From NCBI GenBank assembly GCA_028279685.1, contig JANQNG010000031.1, forward strand, positions 124,001 to 188,000: a DNA stretch of 64,000 bases, written 5' to 3'. Under the pieces are notes generated by a model. That model searched no databases. It saw only the letters and a program-made list of their open reading frames with translations, and was not told the origin of the DNA. Positions within the stretch are counted from its first letter, which is position 1. Each line of letters starts with the position of its first letter. The DNA comes from Candidatus Nanoarchaeia archaeon. GTDB lineage: Archaea; Nanobdellota; Nanobdellia; Woesearchaeales; SKIA01. Below, in pieces: positions 43,540 to 52,397 of the stretch. The translations under genes and the position numbers were made by a program.

Positions 43540-44757
43540 ATGACTTATGACAATAAACATTTTTTAATCAATTCACCTATCCTTGAACAGTTCAAGCAGA
43601 AATTCTTCAAAGCTGCAGAACTTATCAAGAGCGCGATATCTACAAATGTCCCTATTACTATTATCCATCACGCAGACTGTGATGGCTTCTGTGCAGGCAT
43701 TGCACTAGAACAAGCAATACTTCCCCTTTTACTTGAGAAACTCGGCAGCGAACGTTCAGTCCAAACACTATACAGCAGACATCCATCAAAAACACCATTC
43801 TATGACTATGCTGATGCCACAAGAGATGTCAACCAATTCATGAACAATATTCAACGATTCAAGAATAAACATCCTTTAGTGATTCTCCTCGACAACGGCA
43901 GTACTGCAGAAGATTACTATGCATTAAAAAAAGCAAAAATCTACGGCGCCACAACTATTGTCATTGATCATCATTATCCAGGGCCTATGAAAGAAGGTAC
44001 TTGCAAAAATGACCCTTATATTGATATTCATATCAATCCTCATCTCATAGGTGATGATGGTCATTTCTCTGCAGGCATGCTCTCAGCAGAACTTGCACGA
44101 TTCATCAATCATGAAACAAAAAATCTTCCTCTTATTGCAGCAGTCTCGGCAATAGCAGATAAAATAACAGGAGACGCGTTAGAACAATATGTCCATAAAA
44201 CAGGAAAACACTTTCATGATCTGAAGCGTATAGGCCATGCGTTAGATTATGAAGCACATCATTTACGATTTAACGATGGTCGTTATACGGTAGCAGATAT
44301 TTTAGGAGCTCATCATGAACGACAGCGATTCCTCGTCGAAGAAATCAACGAAATGCTTGATGAGAAGATCAGCAAATACAAAATCGCAGCAAAAAAATTT
44401 ATGAAACTCTCGAAGATTGGAAATATCACTTTAGTCGAACTCGATACACACAAAATTATTCCTCATGGTGAATATCCTGGACCTGGAAAATTATTAGGCT
44501 ATACGAAAGAAGAGTTGCTACGAGATCAACATCAACCTATCATCTGCTTAGGTTACGGCGATTTCTCGTTGACCTTCAGAGCAGACAACTGTGACTTCGA
44601 TGCAAACAAAGTCATCAAACATCTGCAAGAAGCCCTTCCCCATGCTCATGTTACAGGAGGAGGACATGCTCATGCTGCTTCAATACGCTTCGCTGCCTTA
44701 GCAAAGCATGAAGTATTAGAAGAAACAAGAAAATATATCAAAGAACATTCTTCCTGA
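43540..44757 (+). CDS. DHH-family phosphoesterase (RecJ/GAN-like)
   Basis: 405 residues. DHH motifs: IIHHADCDGFCAG (metal-binding HxDxDG type), ILLDNGST, TTIVIDHHYPGP, then a DHHA1 domain with GGGHAHAASIRF. Archaeal members are 5'-3' or 3'-5' single-strand nucleases tied to the replisome (GAN) or nanoRNase-type enzymes. GAGGT (43525-43529) is the ribosome binding site. Its end overlaps the convergent receiver-like gene by 20 bp. Confidence 0.88.
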   Translation: MTYDNKHFLINSPILEQFKQKFFKAAELIKSAISTNVPITIIHHADCDGFCAGIALEQAILPLLLEKLGSERSVQTLYSRHPSKTPFYDYADATRDVNQFMNNIQRFKNKHPLVILLDNGSTAEDYYALKKAKIYGATTIVIDHHYPGPMKEGTCKNDPYIDIHINPHLIGDDGHFSAGMLSAELARFINHETKNLPLIAAVSAIADKITGDALEQYVHKTGKHFHDLKRIGHALDYEAHHLRFNDGRYTVADILGAHHERQRFLVEEINEMLDEKISKYKIAAKKFMKLSKIGNITLVELDTHKIIPHGEYPGPGKLLGYTKEELLRDQHQPIICLGYGDFSLTFRADNCDFDANKVIKHLQEALPHAHVTGGGHAHAASIRFAALAKHEVLEETRKYIKEHSS

Positions 44758-45310
44758 GCAAAGCATCTATAGTATCTTGAAACTCTGTGCTATGTGTATG
44801 GTTAGTCAAATAAGCATTAGCACCAGCATCTAAACAAAAATTTTTGTAATGTTGAGATCCTGCGTATATCATTACAGGTGTTTGTATATTCATACCTTCT
44901 TGCCGTATCTCTCTAAGACACTGCAATCCGACAGGATCTGCTCTTAACTCAGTATAAATACCTCCTTTAGGTAGAAAAAGGTTAAGTATAATCAAATCAG
45001 CTTCAATTCCTAAAAAAGTGTCTCTAATACTACTCATATTATCTTCTGTTGCAAAAAGAGAAAAAATCGTTTCAGTATATATTTGGTTTATGTAAGGATT
45101 CTCATTACATTCGTTAAATCCAAGAAGTGCTGGAGGAATACCTCTACTTTTAGCCCTGACCTTCAGCGTCAGTCTTTCAAGAAAGTTTAAGTAAGGAGGA
45201 AATGCTTCTTTATTTTCATCAACCCAGATTATCATCTTCTTATTTTCGCTAGTTTCTACAGTTTTATTTCCTTCTCTATTATTACTATCTCTACGTAACT
45301 CAGTTATCAT
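44738..45310 (-). CDS. Receiver-like protein, degenerate phospho-site
   Basis: 190 residues. After a 25-residue polar leader comes IIWVDENKEAF (acidic residues after strand 1), then after an inserted segment ADLIILNLFLPKGG, where the phospho-Asp is Asn. Then TPVMIYAGSQHYK and AGANAYLTNHTHS, where the conserved Lys is Thr. The fold pattern is clearer here than in the other copies (ADLIILNLFLPKGG, then GLQCLREIRQEG), but it cannot be phosphorylated normally. TATATTAAAGTGAG near 45328-45341 is the promoter. Confidence 0.55.
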   Translation of the reverse strand: MITELRRDSNNREGNKTVETSENKKMIIWVDENKEAFPPYLNFLERLTLKVRAKSRGIPPALLGFNECNENPYINQIYTETIFSLFATEDNMSSIRDTFLGIEADLIILNLFLPKGGIYTELRADPVGLQCLREIRQEGMNIQTPVMIYAGSQHYKNFCLDAGANAYLTNHTHSTEFQDTIDALLRKNVL

Positions 45311-45377
45311 GTGGACGAAAATAAGAACTCACTTTAATATATTTCGGATTCATCGCTATATTCAAAAAGCAACAAAA

Positions 45378-45575
45378 TCAAACCTTCTTGAATTTCGCAG
45401 AAGTATGCACAAGATCGACATGTCCTAGGAATTGTGCTCTGCAGCAGAATCGTTCTAATCCAAGATCATCCATGACTTTCTTCTTAGCTTCTCCTTTCGC
45501 AACTCTCTCCTTAAATTCTTTCCAAAGATGCGCAATCGGTTTGCCGCATGAAAAACATCTTACTGGGATTATCAT
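45378..45575 (-). CDS. rpoN: DNA-directed RNA polymerase subunit N (Rpo10)
   Basis: 65 residues. Zinc site CFSCG at the N-terminus and [12 protein letters not shown] near residue 45. It anchors Rpo3/Rpo11 in the polymerase. Last gene of the ribosomal operon, 12 nt after uS9. Length is normal for the family. Confidence 0.95.
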   Translation of the reverse strand: MIIPVRCFSCGKPIAHLWKEFKERVAKGEAKKKVMDDLGLERFCCRAQFLGHVDLVHTSAKFKKV

Positions 45576-45587
45576 ATTTTTAGCACC

Positions 45588-45992
45588 TCATCTATAACTC
45601 TTCTGGCGTTTGGCACGAGCATTACCTCTCGTATTTGGCTTCCTTTTTTCTCGGTAACGCACATCAGCGACCAAAAACTGTCTATCATAATCTAAAAATA
45701 ATTTTTTTAATGTTGATTGAAACTGTATTAATGCTCTTGCTGCTGCAAGCCTACAGGCTTCCATCTGACTATTCGGACCTCCTCCTGTTACCTTAATACT
45801 AATATCGACTTTGCTCAGTACTTCACCTGCTAGTGTAAGCACCTCTTGCAGCTTAGCTTTGTAAAGCGTATCTTGAATTCCTTGCAAAGCATGTCCATTA
45901 ACAGTCACTTTTCCTTTCCCTGGTTTAAGATGTGCTCTCGCTATCGCTTCTTTTCTGCTGCCACTAGCCACAATATTTTTTTTCGTAACCAT
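45588..45992 (-). CDS. rps9: Ribosomal protein uS9
   Basis: 134 residues. SGSRKEAIARAHLKPGKGKV, VKVTGGG-type strand (IKVTGGGPNSQMEA) and the conserved tail KRQKSYR that reaches the P-site. Abuts uL13 without a gap, in the normal archaeal order. Confidence 0.96.
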   Translation of the reverse strand: MVTKKNIVASGSRKEAIARAHLKPGKGKVTVNGHALQGIQDTLYKAKLQEVLTLAGEVLSKVDISIKVTGGGPNSQMEACRLAAARALIQFQSTLKKLFLDYDRQFLVADVRYREKRKPNTRGNARAKRQKSYR

Positions 45993-46412
45993 TTACTCCA
46001 CCTTTGCACCTAGGAATGTGCACACTTCTTTCACTGTCACAAACTTTCCTGTAGGTAATTTCCTGCTATTCGCTTCAGCCAATACTGACGTTGCTTTCCC
46101 TTCCTGTTCTTTTGGAACTCCTAAAAAGCAAGTAATTCTTTTGAACGCTTCTGCACCTCTTGGCTGCTTATACGGAAGCATCCCTCTTATGATTCTTCTG
46201 ACAAATCGATCAGGCATTCTGAGGATAAAAGGTCCTTTTGCAGGAATACCCATATCTTGTTTCTGTTTATATCTTTTGAATACTGTCTCTTTTTTCCCTG
46301 AAATTACTGCTTTTTCACAATTAATGACGGTGACCTGCTCCCCTAACAAAGCTGCCTTAGCTGCCTTTGTCGCAAGCCTTCCTAACACTAAATTAGTTGC
46401 ATCAATAATCAT
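45993..46412 (-). CDS. rpl13: Ribosomal protein uL13
   Basis: 139 residues from ATG 46412 (overlapping the eL18 stop by 4 nt); an in-frame upstream start would lie inside eL18. IIDATNLVLGRLATKAAKAA and RMPDRFVRRIIRGMLPYKQP are the family blocks. Assembles early on 23S rRNA. Confidence 0.95.
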   Translation of the reverse strand: MIIDATNLVLGRLATKAAKAALLGEQVTVINCEKAVISGKKETVFKRYKQKQDMGIPAKGPFILRMPDRFVRRIIRGMLPYKQPRGAEAFKRITCFLGVPKEQEGKATSVLAEANSRKLPTGKFVTVKEVCTFLGAKVE

Positions 46413-46762
46413 CCTAATATCCTCACTCGTTTCCCTTTGGGATTCGGACATTTGATAACGAAGTCAGCAATGTACATCGCGCCGCATTTCGCATCAAGAA
46501 GTTTTTTGGCAGCATTGTTCGAGAACGAATACGCAACCACATTAACTTTTCGCGAAACATCACCCATCGACAAAACCTTTCCAGGAACAATGACTGTCTC
46601 ATTTTCTTTTGCATACTGATCAATCTTTGAAAGATTTACTGTTCTTCGCCTTCTTGTTGGTTTCTCTAGATCTGAAGCTATTCTTTTCCACAAAGAAACT
46701 TTTTGCTCTATAGCAGTTTTCTTCAGTATCCTAATAAGCTCCTTGAGCTGAACATTCTTCAT
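46409..46762 (-). CDS. rpl18e: Ribosomal protein eL18
   Basis: 117 residues. LKKTAIEQKVSLWKRIASDL, RRRTVNLSKI and VIVPGKVLSMGDVSRKVNV are typical of archaeal/eukaryotic L18. Overlaps Rpo3 and uL13 by 4 nt on either side. Confidence 0.95.
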   Translation of the reverse strand: MKNVQLKELIRILKKTAIEQKVSLWKRIASDLEKPTRRRRTVNLSKIDQYAKENETVIVPGKVLSMGDVSRKVNVVAYSFSNNAAKKLLDAKCGAMYIADFVIKCPNPKGKRVRILG

Positions 46763-47544
46763 TTTATTTTACTCACGAGCGCAGCAAGCTCATCAAGTTG
46801 CGTATTGTAAACCATGATTGCTTTCTCAATCATCTCTTTATGACTGAGTTGTCCCCACGGCTCAACGAAAAAAATAAATTCTTCTTCTTTCTTGATTAGT
46901 TGCGTTACCTCTTCAACTTCAAGCCCTGTCAAATCTTGATGCTGGACCTCATCAAGTTTCTTCTTGTTGATGCTAAGCTTGTTATTCTTCAATTCAAAAA
47001 CATCAAAAGAAGCATCTTTCACGAATTTCTTAACATTACTTGGTTGATTGATTATTTTGATATCATGAACTGCTTTATAATACACTAATCCCGGAGACCA
47101 TTTAACATGATTCTTTCCCTCTCCTAAAACAGCATGTGCTATTAGTTCAACACTTTGCCCTTCAAGCAATTCTGTTACAGGGATATTATTAAAAACAGGA
47201 GTGATTTTTGAATCAGATGAATTGAGGTCCCCTGACACTATTGTTGCAGGACCATTGACTTTCAATGTTAACGTCACCGAATTGCTTGGCGTTAATTCTT
47301 CTCCTTCTTGTTTGAAGTTATATGATTTAAGATCGGTCTTCAAAGGAATAAGCCCGAAACGGTGCGCAACGATTTCATCATAGAGTATAGAGTCGTTGTG
47401 CTTAAATTCCACATCATCAATCGCCATTGTCGGAACTTCTGATATAGTGAACTTCCTAATAGTGTTGATATAAGATGGTGTGACGCCTTTCACATGATAT
47501 ACATATCGTGGCTCTTTTTTGAGCTGTTTTATTGTAATAGCCAT
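46759..47544 (-). CDS. rpoD: DNA-directed RNA polymerase subunit D (Rpo3)
   Basis: 261 residues from ATG 47544, the start that begins AITIKQLKKEPRYVYHVKGV; longer frames cross into uS11. N- and C-terminal alpha-like dimerisation segments (NTIRKFTISEVPTMAIDDVE, HRFGLIPLKTDL, and the final NTQLDELAALV). The inserted domain lacks the four-cysteine Fe-S site found in some archaea. Partner of Rpo11 and RpoN. Confidence 0.95.
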   Translation of the reverse strand: MAITIKQLKKEPRYVYHVKGVTPSYINTIRKFTISEVPTMAIDDVEFKHNDSILYDEIVAHRFGLIPLKTDLKSYNFKQEGEELTPSNSVTLTLKVNGPATIVSGDLNSSDSKITPVFNNIPVTELLEGQSVELIAHAVLGEGKNHVKWSPGLVYYKAVHDIKIINQPSNVKKFVKDASFDVFELKNNKLSINKKKLDEVQHQDLTGLEVEEVTQLIKKEEEFIFFVEPWGQLSHKEMIEKAIMVYNTQLDELAALVSKIK

Positions 47545-47545
47545 A

Positions 47546-47953
47546 CTACACCCTCCTTCCTCTTCTGCCTCCTTTTTTCCTGCAACCATCATGGGGCAGA
47601 GGAGTAACTTCCTCAATAATACCTATGCGAAGACCCATTCTTGCCAATGCTCTGACACAAGCTTGTGCTCCTGGACCTGGATTGTTTGGACCATTATGCC
47701 CTCCAGGTGCTTTGATCTTGACATGAATCCCTGTAATGCCTTTTTCGTAAGCAATCTCTGCCGCTTTCTTTGCTGCATTCATCGCTGCAGTAGGAGAACT
47801 TTCAAGCCGATCAGCCTTAACAACCTGACCTCCAGAAGTTCTCGCTATCGTCTCTGTCCCTGTAATGTCAGTAATATGAATAATTGTATTATTATATGAT
47901 GAGTAGACATGAACAATACCCCATCGAATAGGCCCTTGTGTTCTCCTTACCAT
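47546..47953 (-). CDS. rps11: Ribosomal protein uS11
   Basis: 135 residues. [34 protein letters not shown] and [20 protein letters not shown] are family hallmarks. Platform protein of the small subunit. Follows uS4 with a 2-nt gap. Confidence 0.97.
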   Translation of the reverse strand: MVRRTQGPIRWGIVHVYSSYNNTIIHITDITGTETIARTSGGQVVKADRLESSPTAAMNAAKKAAEIAYEKGITGIHVKIKAPGGHNGPNNPGPGAQACVRALARMGLRIGIIEEVTPLPHDGCRKKGGRRGRRV

Positions 47954-47955
47954 CT

Positions 47956-48684
47956 TCAGGTCCCCTCCTTTTCTACTTTCTCTTCAGCTTTCATCTCTTT
48001 TTTTTCCTTCTTCTCTTCTGTCTTTTTTTCTTCAATTTCTTTCTTCTCTTCTACAGTACCTTCTTTTCCTTCTTCATCAACAGGTTCGAACACTTCAGGA
48101 GGTTCCTCCTCCTTTTTCTTCTCATCTTCTTTAGCTTTTTCTTTTGCTGCCCTCTCTTTCAATTCCTGTTCAGTAATTCGTTCAGGATGCTCCTCGCTAA
48201 AAATAGAAGAATTCGGACTGAATGAAACAGTAGAATCAAACGCCAAAGGAACAAGAAATGAAGGGCTATTAGTTTTTACTCCATTCACAGTGATATGACC
48301 ATGAACAATAAACTGTCTTGCCTGTTTGGGGCTTCTCGCAAGATTCTTTCTTAACACAACAGATTGCAATCTTCGATCGAGAACAACCTCTTCCTCAAGA
48401 CTGAGAATGTCTTCAAATGTCTGCTCTTCCGAAATCATCCCTAATGTTCTTAGACGTTGCATAAGCTGCTCTTTCTCATGTTCCGCTTGTGGTGTTCCTG
48501 CAAGCGAAGTCAAGCGCTTTGTCTGATTGTGAACTTTTTTGAGCAATGAGCTCATCTTCTGATACTCTTTCTTATTTCTGAGGCCATATTTCTTCAGGAG
48601 TTCTGCTTCATGTTCAAGATTAGCTTTTCTCCATGGATGATTAGGAGTTTCGTATTTTTTCTTTGGTTTCTTTGGATCTCCCAT
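47956..48684 (-). CDS. rps4: Ribosomal protein uS4 with long charged tail
   Basis: 242 residues. The S4 domain ([20 protein letters not shown], then [14 protein letters not shown]) is normal. After about residue 175 a tail of some 65 residues consists mostly of Lys and Glu with a proline patch ([19 protein letters not shown]). Archaeal uS4 is usually about 180 residues, so this is a lineage-specific disordered extension. Confidence 0.95.
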   Translation of the reverse strand: MGDPKKPKKKYETPNHPWRKANLEHEAELLKKYGLRNKKEYQKMSSLLKKVHNQTKRLTSLAGTPQAEHEKEQLMQRLRTLGMISEEQTFEDILSLEEEVVLDRRLQSVVLRKNLARSPKQARQFIVHGHITVNGVKTNSPSFLVPLAFDSTVSFSPNSSIFSEEHPERITEQELKERAAKEKAKEDEKKKEEEPPEVFEPVDEEGKEGTVEEKKEIEEKKTEEKKEKKEMKAEEKVEKEGT

Positions 48685-48686
48685 GA

Positions 48687-49157
48687 TTATTTCCCTTTTC
48701 GCTTTGCTTTTGCCTGCATGGCTTTCTTCGTTTTATTATGTCTGAAGTTACTTGCCGTACGTTGTCCTCTCAACGGTAAACGCGCTTGATGTCTCATGCC
48801 TCTGTATGACTTAATTTTCTTCAAGCGCTTAATATCATTATCAGTAACAAATTTCAGTTCTGCAGTAATGAGATGCACATCCTCTCCAGTCTCATAATCT
48901 TTTCTTCGATTAAGCAACCAAGATGGTGCTCCCGCACGCTTTGGATCTTGCGTAATATCACTGAGTTTTCCAACCTCCCCATCAGAGAGTTCTCCTGCTT
49001 TCTTATCACGATCTACACCTGCAGCCTGGCAAATGAAATTAGAAAGCATTCTACCAACTCCTTTGATCTTTGTCAAAGCAATGGAAGCTGGCTTAAACCC
49101 ATCAAGATCTGTGTTAGCCACCCTAACAATATATTTGATTTCTTTGTCTGCCATCAA
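48687..49157 (-). CDS. rps13: Ribosomal protein uS13
   Basis: 156 residues. YIVRVANTDLDGFKPASIAL, the helix-two-turn-helix IKGVGRMLSNFIC and RGMRHQARLPLRGQRTASN are standard. First gene of the operon. A second ATG follows the first directly, so the start may be one codon later. Confidence 0.96.
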   Translation of the reverse strand: MMADKEIKYIVRVANTDLDGFKPASIALTKIKGVGRMLSNFICQAAGVDRDKKAGELSDGEVGKLSDITQDPKRAGAPSWLLNRRKDYETGEDVHLITAELKFVTDNDIKRLKKIKSYRGMRHQARLPLRGQRTASNFRHNKTKKAMQAKAKRKGK

Positions 49158-49255
49158 TATTACCTGTTATATCCCATAGAGAACTAGCGTGCAAGAGCCC
49201 TGACGCTGTCCACTCGGGCTAATTGTCTTGGAGAATCAGAAGGGGTTTATAAAGG
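49158..49255 (-). promoter_or_regulatory. Promoter and leader of the ribosomal operon
   Basis: Read leftward, ACCTTTATAAACC (49240-49252) is a strong TATA box, giving a leader of about 55-60 nt before uS13. The leader contains AGCCC and GGGCT segments (about 49195-49219) that pair around a 15-nt loop. A hairpin in this position could serve autoregulation by a ribosomal protein; that is an inference. Confidence 0.5.
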
Positions 49256-49308
49256 TATTGGTTGATATTACACATAAATTTTATATATTCCTTTTGTTCT
49301 AGCACTGC

Positions 49309-50217
49309 ATGAGAGGTGGACAGGACAGCTTAAGCCGATTACGAGGTATTCTGAAACGTATAAGAACCGCTCCTCTTGAAGAGAACGAATACCGTAAGGG
49401 AATCTTCAAGACACTCCATGAATCACTCATAGATCTTCAAAAAACTTTGGAGGCATTTGAACAGGAAAAAAAGAACTTCTTCCAATGCGCCGACACTGGA
49501 GAAAAAGACAAACTGCAAAAAATTGCGGCTCATCAGAAGCAGCTTCTTTCAGACATCAGCAAACAAGTGAGTGCTATTATTCCTTTATTCGCAGACCACC
49601 TTACCTCTGATCACTTTGGCAGATATCATCTGCTCATAGAATCATTCATAGATCTCCTTAAAGAGAAATCTGAAGAACTCGGCATTATGGAACAAGAAGC
49701 CACAGACAATGTCTCTTCTTCATTCATTAAAGAAGTACGAATAAAACATGATGATGTTGTTCATGAGATTGCTCCACATCATGAAAAAGTAACTTCAACA
49801 CTCAAGCAAGCTCTTGCACTCGCTATTCCTCGTCTCAGAAAAGAAGAACAAAAAAAGATCCCTCTAATTAATATAGAAAATCTTAATTACGACACAGAAA
49901 TCATCATGCATACACTGAATCGCTACCTTGCTGAATTGAAATTCTTCACCATGAAACACAAAGACAAGAGAGAAAGTGCGATCATACAAGAGAAAATAAT
50001 GAATCTCCTTGAACACTATAAGACTCACTACAATGCTTTGATTAACTATTATGCCAATAAGATTAATCTCGCGCATAAACTCGCTGATATCGTCAATGAA
50101 GGATCTGATGTGAAGCCACACCTTGATGAGATGAAAAAACATCTTCTTCATGTTACGGAACATAAGAACAACGCTTGGGGAGTAGCAGCCAGCATACTAC
50201 AGCATCTTGAGCAATAA
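49309..50217 (+). CDS. Coiled-coil/helical protein, 302 aa
   Basis: Not recognised. Almost entirely helical with long heptad-like stretches (LHESLIDLQKTLEAFEQEKK, DLLKEKSEELGIMEQEA) and no signal or membrane segment. Divergent from the ribosomal operon. TTTATATATTCC near 49280-49291 is the TATA region for a leaderless ATG 49309. Followed by two large hairpin repeats. Confidence 0.6.
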   Translation: MRGGQDSLSRLRGILKRIRTAPLEENEYRKGIFKTLHESLIDLQKTLEAFEQEKKNFFQCADTGEKDKLQKIAAHQKQLLSDISKQVSAIIPLFADHLTSDHFGRYHLLIESFIDLLKEKSEELGIMEQEATDNVSSSFIKEVRIKHDDVVHEIAPHHEKVTSTLKQALALAIPRLRKEEQKKIPLINIENLNYDTEIIMHTLNRYLAELKFFTMKHKDKRESAIIQEKIMNLLEHYKTHYNALINYYANKINLAHKLADIVNEGSDVKPHLDEMKKHLLHVTEHKNNAWGVAASILQHLEQ

Positions 50218-50231
50218 ATATTCTAGCACAT

Positions 50232-50334
50232 AAGGAATTACTGCCCAGCGAAGTTATCTTAATGCATTTTGAATTACGACAGAACTCGATTTGAGCTGAG
50301 ATTTGTACATAAGAACGAAGCGCAGTAATTCCTT
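50232..50334. repeat. Hairpin repeat, copy B
   Basis: Perfect 13-bp terminal arms AAGGAATTACTGC (50232-50244) and GCAGTAATTCCTT (50322-50334). Inner words CCCAGCGAAG and TTGTACATAAGAACGAAGCG match copy D (52202-52301) closely. Lies between two converging genes. Confidence 0.75.
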
Positions 50335-50352
50335 GGTATAGTTTGTTCTTTC

Positions 50353-50460
50353 ATATTGGCAATACCTCGCTTCGTGTCGCCTATGGATTAGATAAGCAAA
50401 TCAAGAGTATAACAATACTAAGAGTACATTGAGTACTTCGCCGGGAGGTATTGCCAATAT
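50353..50460. repeat. Large hairpin, copy C
   Basis: Perfect 16-bp arms ATATTGGCAATACCTC (50353-50368) and GAGGTATTGCCAATAT (50445-50460) around 76 nt. The arms are followed by GCTTCG and preceded by CTTCGCCG, similar to the inner GCGAAG words of the other copies, but the arms differ. Adjacent to copy B with an 18-nt gap. Confidence 0.7.
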
Positions 50461-50485
50461 AATAACAATAATAACAAAAACATTC

Positions 50486-51001
50486 CTAAGGCATTCTATA
50501 GAAATTCTTTATCTTGTAGTTATTTCCTTCATCAACCGCTTCTTGTTGATCATCATCAAGCACAATCTCTTTCTTTTCATCAGCAATTTCTTTACCAACA
50601 TAAAATGCTTCTTCTTTAAGTCTTGCTTGTGTCTGTGCCTGTGTCGCTTCATCAAGCTGCTTTGGCTGCCAAAGATTCATGACATTATCATTCTGCATTC
50701 TACCTACTACATCAATATAGACATAATCATAAACACCGTTGCTTTCTTTTCCGTCGCGTAAAACAATATTGGTGCCATGTGCTTTTAATCCTTCGAACAA
50801 TGCTGTAGCACCATAAGAAGCAACAAAAAACATTTGCACAAAGACATCTTTTGGAATGCTTTCTACATCTGTGTAAGATGCATGAGGAAATATCTGCAGA
50901 TGACCTGCGGTTGCTTGTTTCTCAGGAACAATTACAAAGCAGACTGCATCCTCATAGACAAGAGTTCCTTTTATCTTTGTTTTAATTGATTCTTCCATCA
51001 A
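50486..51001 (-). CDS. HIT-fold protein without the histidine triad
   Basis: 171 residues. It shows the HIT strand order (YEDAVCFVIVPEKQATAGHL, then HGTNIVLRDGKESNGVYDYV). Where HIT enzymes have HxHxHxxPR, this protein has YVYIDVVGR, so all three histidines are lost. Start overlaps the stop of the second HIT gene by 4 nt, so the two proteins are co-translated. Perhaps a structural or nucleotide-sensing partner. Confidence 0.6.
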   Translation of the reverse strand: MMEESIKTKIKGTLVYEDAVCFVIVPEKQATAGHLQIFPHASYTDVESIPKDVFVQMFFVASYGATALFEGLKAHGTNIVLRDGKESNGVYDYVYIDVVGRMQNDNVMNLWQPKQLDEATQAQTQARLKEEAFYVGKEIADEKKEIVLDDDQQEAVDEGNNYKIKNFYRMP

Positions 51002-52143
51002 ATATACCTCGATAGCGCATCATCTAAGTCTTTGACCTGTTCTATTTTTTCAGGTATGTCTTCATCTTTAGCAGGAGATTTATGTTTTTCATCGACTTGC
51101 TTAGCAAGTCTTTTGATTTTTTCGAAATCAGCTTCTTGGAAAAATACTCTGAGCTTTTCATTAGAAGGTATCATACCCTTCAGTTGTTCAGGGTCTTGAA
51201 GTAGAAGATTTCTGAGCTTCTCTTTTTCTTCAAGCAAAGCCATGATTTGCTTATCAGTCAAATCTTTAGCTCTGATAAATTCCTCTGGAGGCCGAGGTTC
51301 TTCAGGAGGCTTTGGTTCTTCAGGCATCTTCTCTTCTGTTTTCCCTCCTGGTTTGAATCCTGAGAATTGTTCTGTTGCCTTATCTAGTTCATGCTGCTGC
51401 GATGATTTTTCTTTAGGTGACTGCTGTTCTTTGAGCTTCTGCGAAAGAAGATCAACATCAACACCCGCAAAGAATTGTTGTAGTTGAGGATTCGTCTGAA
51501 TCAGTTTTTTTACTTCTCCTGGCTGCTCAATTATCGCTTGCTTCAGTTGAGGATTTGCTTCAAGGAGTTGCGCCAGTTGTTCTTGACCTTGAAGAGTAGA
51601 TACTCCTGTATGAGGTGCAGCAGCAGGCTGAGCACTCGTATCTCCAGGTATAGGGAATTTTGCATAGCGATCTTTCAGCATAATCTTCAGATTGTGCTGC
51701 AGCATATTTGTCAATTCAGCTACTTTTTGCTTATCTTGCTCTACATTTTTCAATTGAAGCACTTCAAGCTCAGATGCTTTTTCCCTTGCAAAAATATGAA
51801 GCATGAAGTGACTTGACTGCTGTCCAGCAGCACCGCCATTTGCAATAAAGACATTTGACGACGGAGTCACCATAGCTTTCTTCTCTGCTCTTACTAAATC
51901 CCGCGTACAAAGAAAAAGATGCTCGAATATCTCAGGAGGAATTAAAGGCATTATAGGATAATGCTCTTTTGGCATCACAAGAATATGCCCCTTTACTGCA
52001 GGATTAATATCCATAATTGCCAAGACCTTATCATCTTCGTAGACTTTCTTGGAAGGAATCTCTCCTTTAATGATCTTACAAAAAGGACATTGAGCCTTCT
52101 GTTCATCAAGAATCTTCTGCTGATCAGGAGGTAATTCTGCCAT
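50998..52143 (-). CDS. HIT-domain protein with long helical tail, altered triad
   Basis: 381 residues. N-terminal HIT domain: a CPFCKIIKGEIPSKKVYEDD zinc/entry segment, VKGHILVMPKEHY, and SSHFMLHIFARE, in which the middle (nucleophilic) His of the triad is Met. The remaining 220 residues are helical and proline-rich, with repeats such as LAQLLEANPQLKQAI and IQTNPQLQQFF. TTTTATAAACC near 52165-52175 is the TATA box. Probably not a normal hydrolase. Confidence 0.8.
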   Translation of the reverse strand: MAELPPDQQKILDEQKAQCPFCKIIKGEIPSKKVYEDDKVLAIMDINPAVKGHILVMPKEHYPIMPLIPPEIFEHLFLCTRDLVRAEKKAMVTPSSNVFIANGGAAGQQSSHFMLHIFAREKASELEVLQLKNVEQDKQKVAELTNMLQHNLKIMLKDRYAKFPIPGDTSAQPAAAPHTGVSTLQGQEQLAQLLEANPQLKQAIIEQPGEVKKLIQTNPQLQQFFAGVDVDLLSQKLKEQQSPKEKSSQQHELDKATEQFSGFKPGGKTEEKMPEEPKPPEEPRPPEEFIRAKDLTDKQIMALLEEKEKLRNLLLQDPEQLKGMIPSNEKLRVFFQEADFEKIKRLAKQVDEKHKSPAKDEDIPEKIEQVKDLDDALSRYI

Positions 52144-52201
52144 AGCATACCTAACAGAACATGGTTTATAAAATTAACCTTGATTAGATTACATGTAGTA
52201 T

Positions 52202-52301
52202 AAGCATTACTGCCCAGCGCAGTAATCATTTTTAGTTTCTTTTTCGCTAAAAATCGGTACGTGCAACAGATTGTACATGCAAACGGAGCGCAGTAATGCT
52301 T
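52202..52301. repeat. Hairpin repeat, copy D
   Basis: Perfect 12-bp arms AAGCATTACTGC (52202-52213) and GCAGTAATGCTT (52290-52301). The left arm alone can also fold (ATTACTGC/GCAGTAAT, 52206-52226). CGCTAAAAATCG in the middle matches copy A; TTGTACATGCAAACGGAGCG matches copy B. It sits between two divergent genes, unlike copy B. Confidence 0.75.
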
Positions 52302-52397
52302 GGCTTACGCAACCACAACTCGTCAATGTCACAACCTAGTTGAGACAAGTTAACTATATAAATTCTGCAAACAAGGATTCAGTCGGAGGGATAACTA

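Noticed and set aside
47938-48225. Phe/Leu/Ser-rich plus-strand frames opposite uS4
   Set aside because: They are the mirror of the Lys/Glu-rich tail codons of uS4, not genes.
50232-52301. Insertion-sequence or MITE interpretation of the long hairpins
   Set aside because: Arms differ between copies, no target-site duplications are visible and no transposase gene is in the window.
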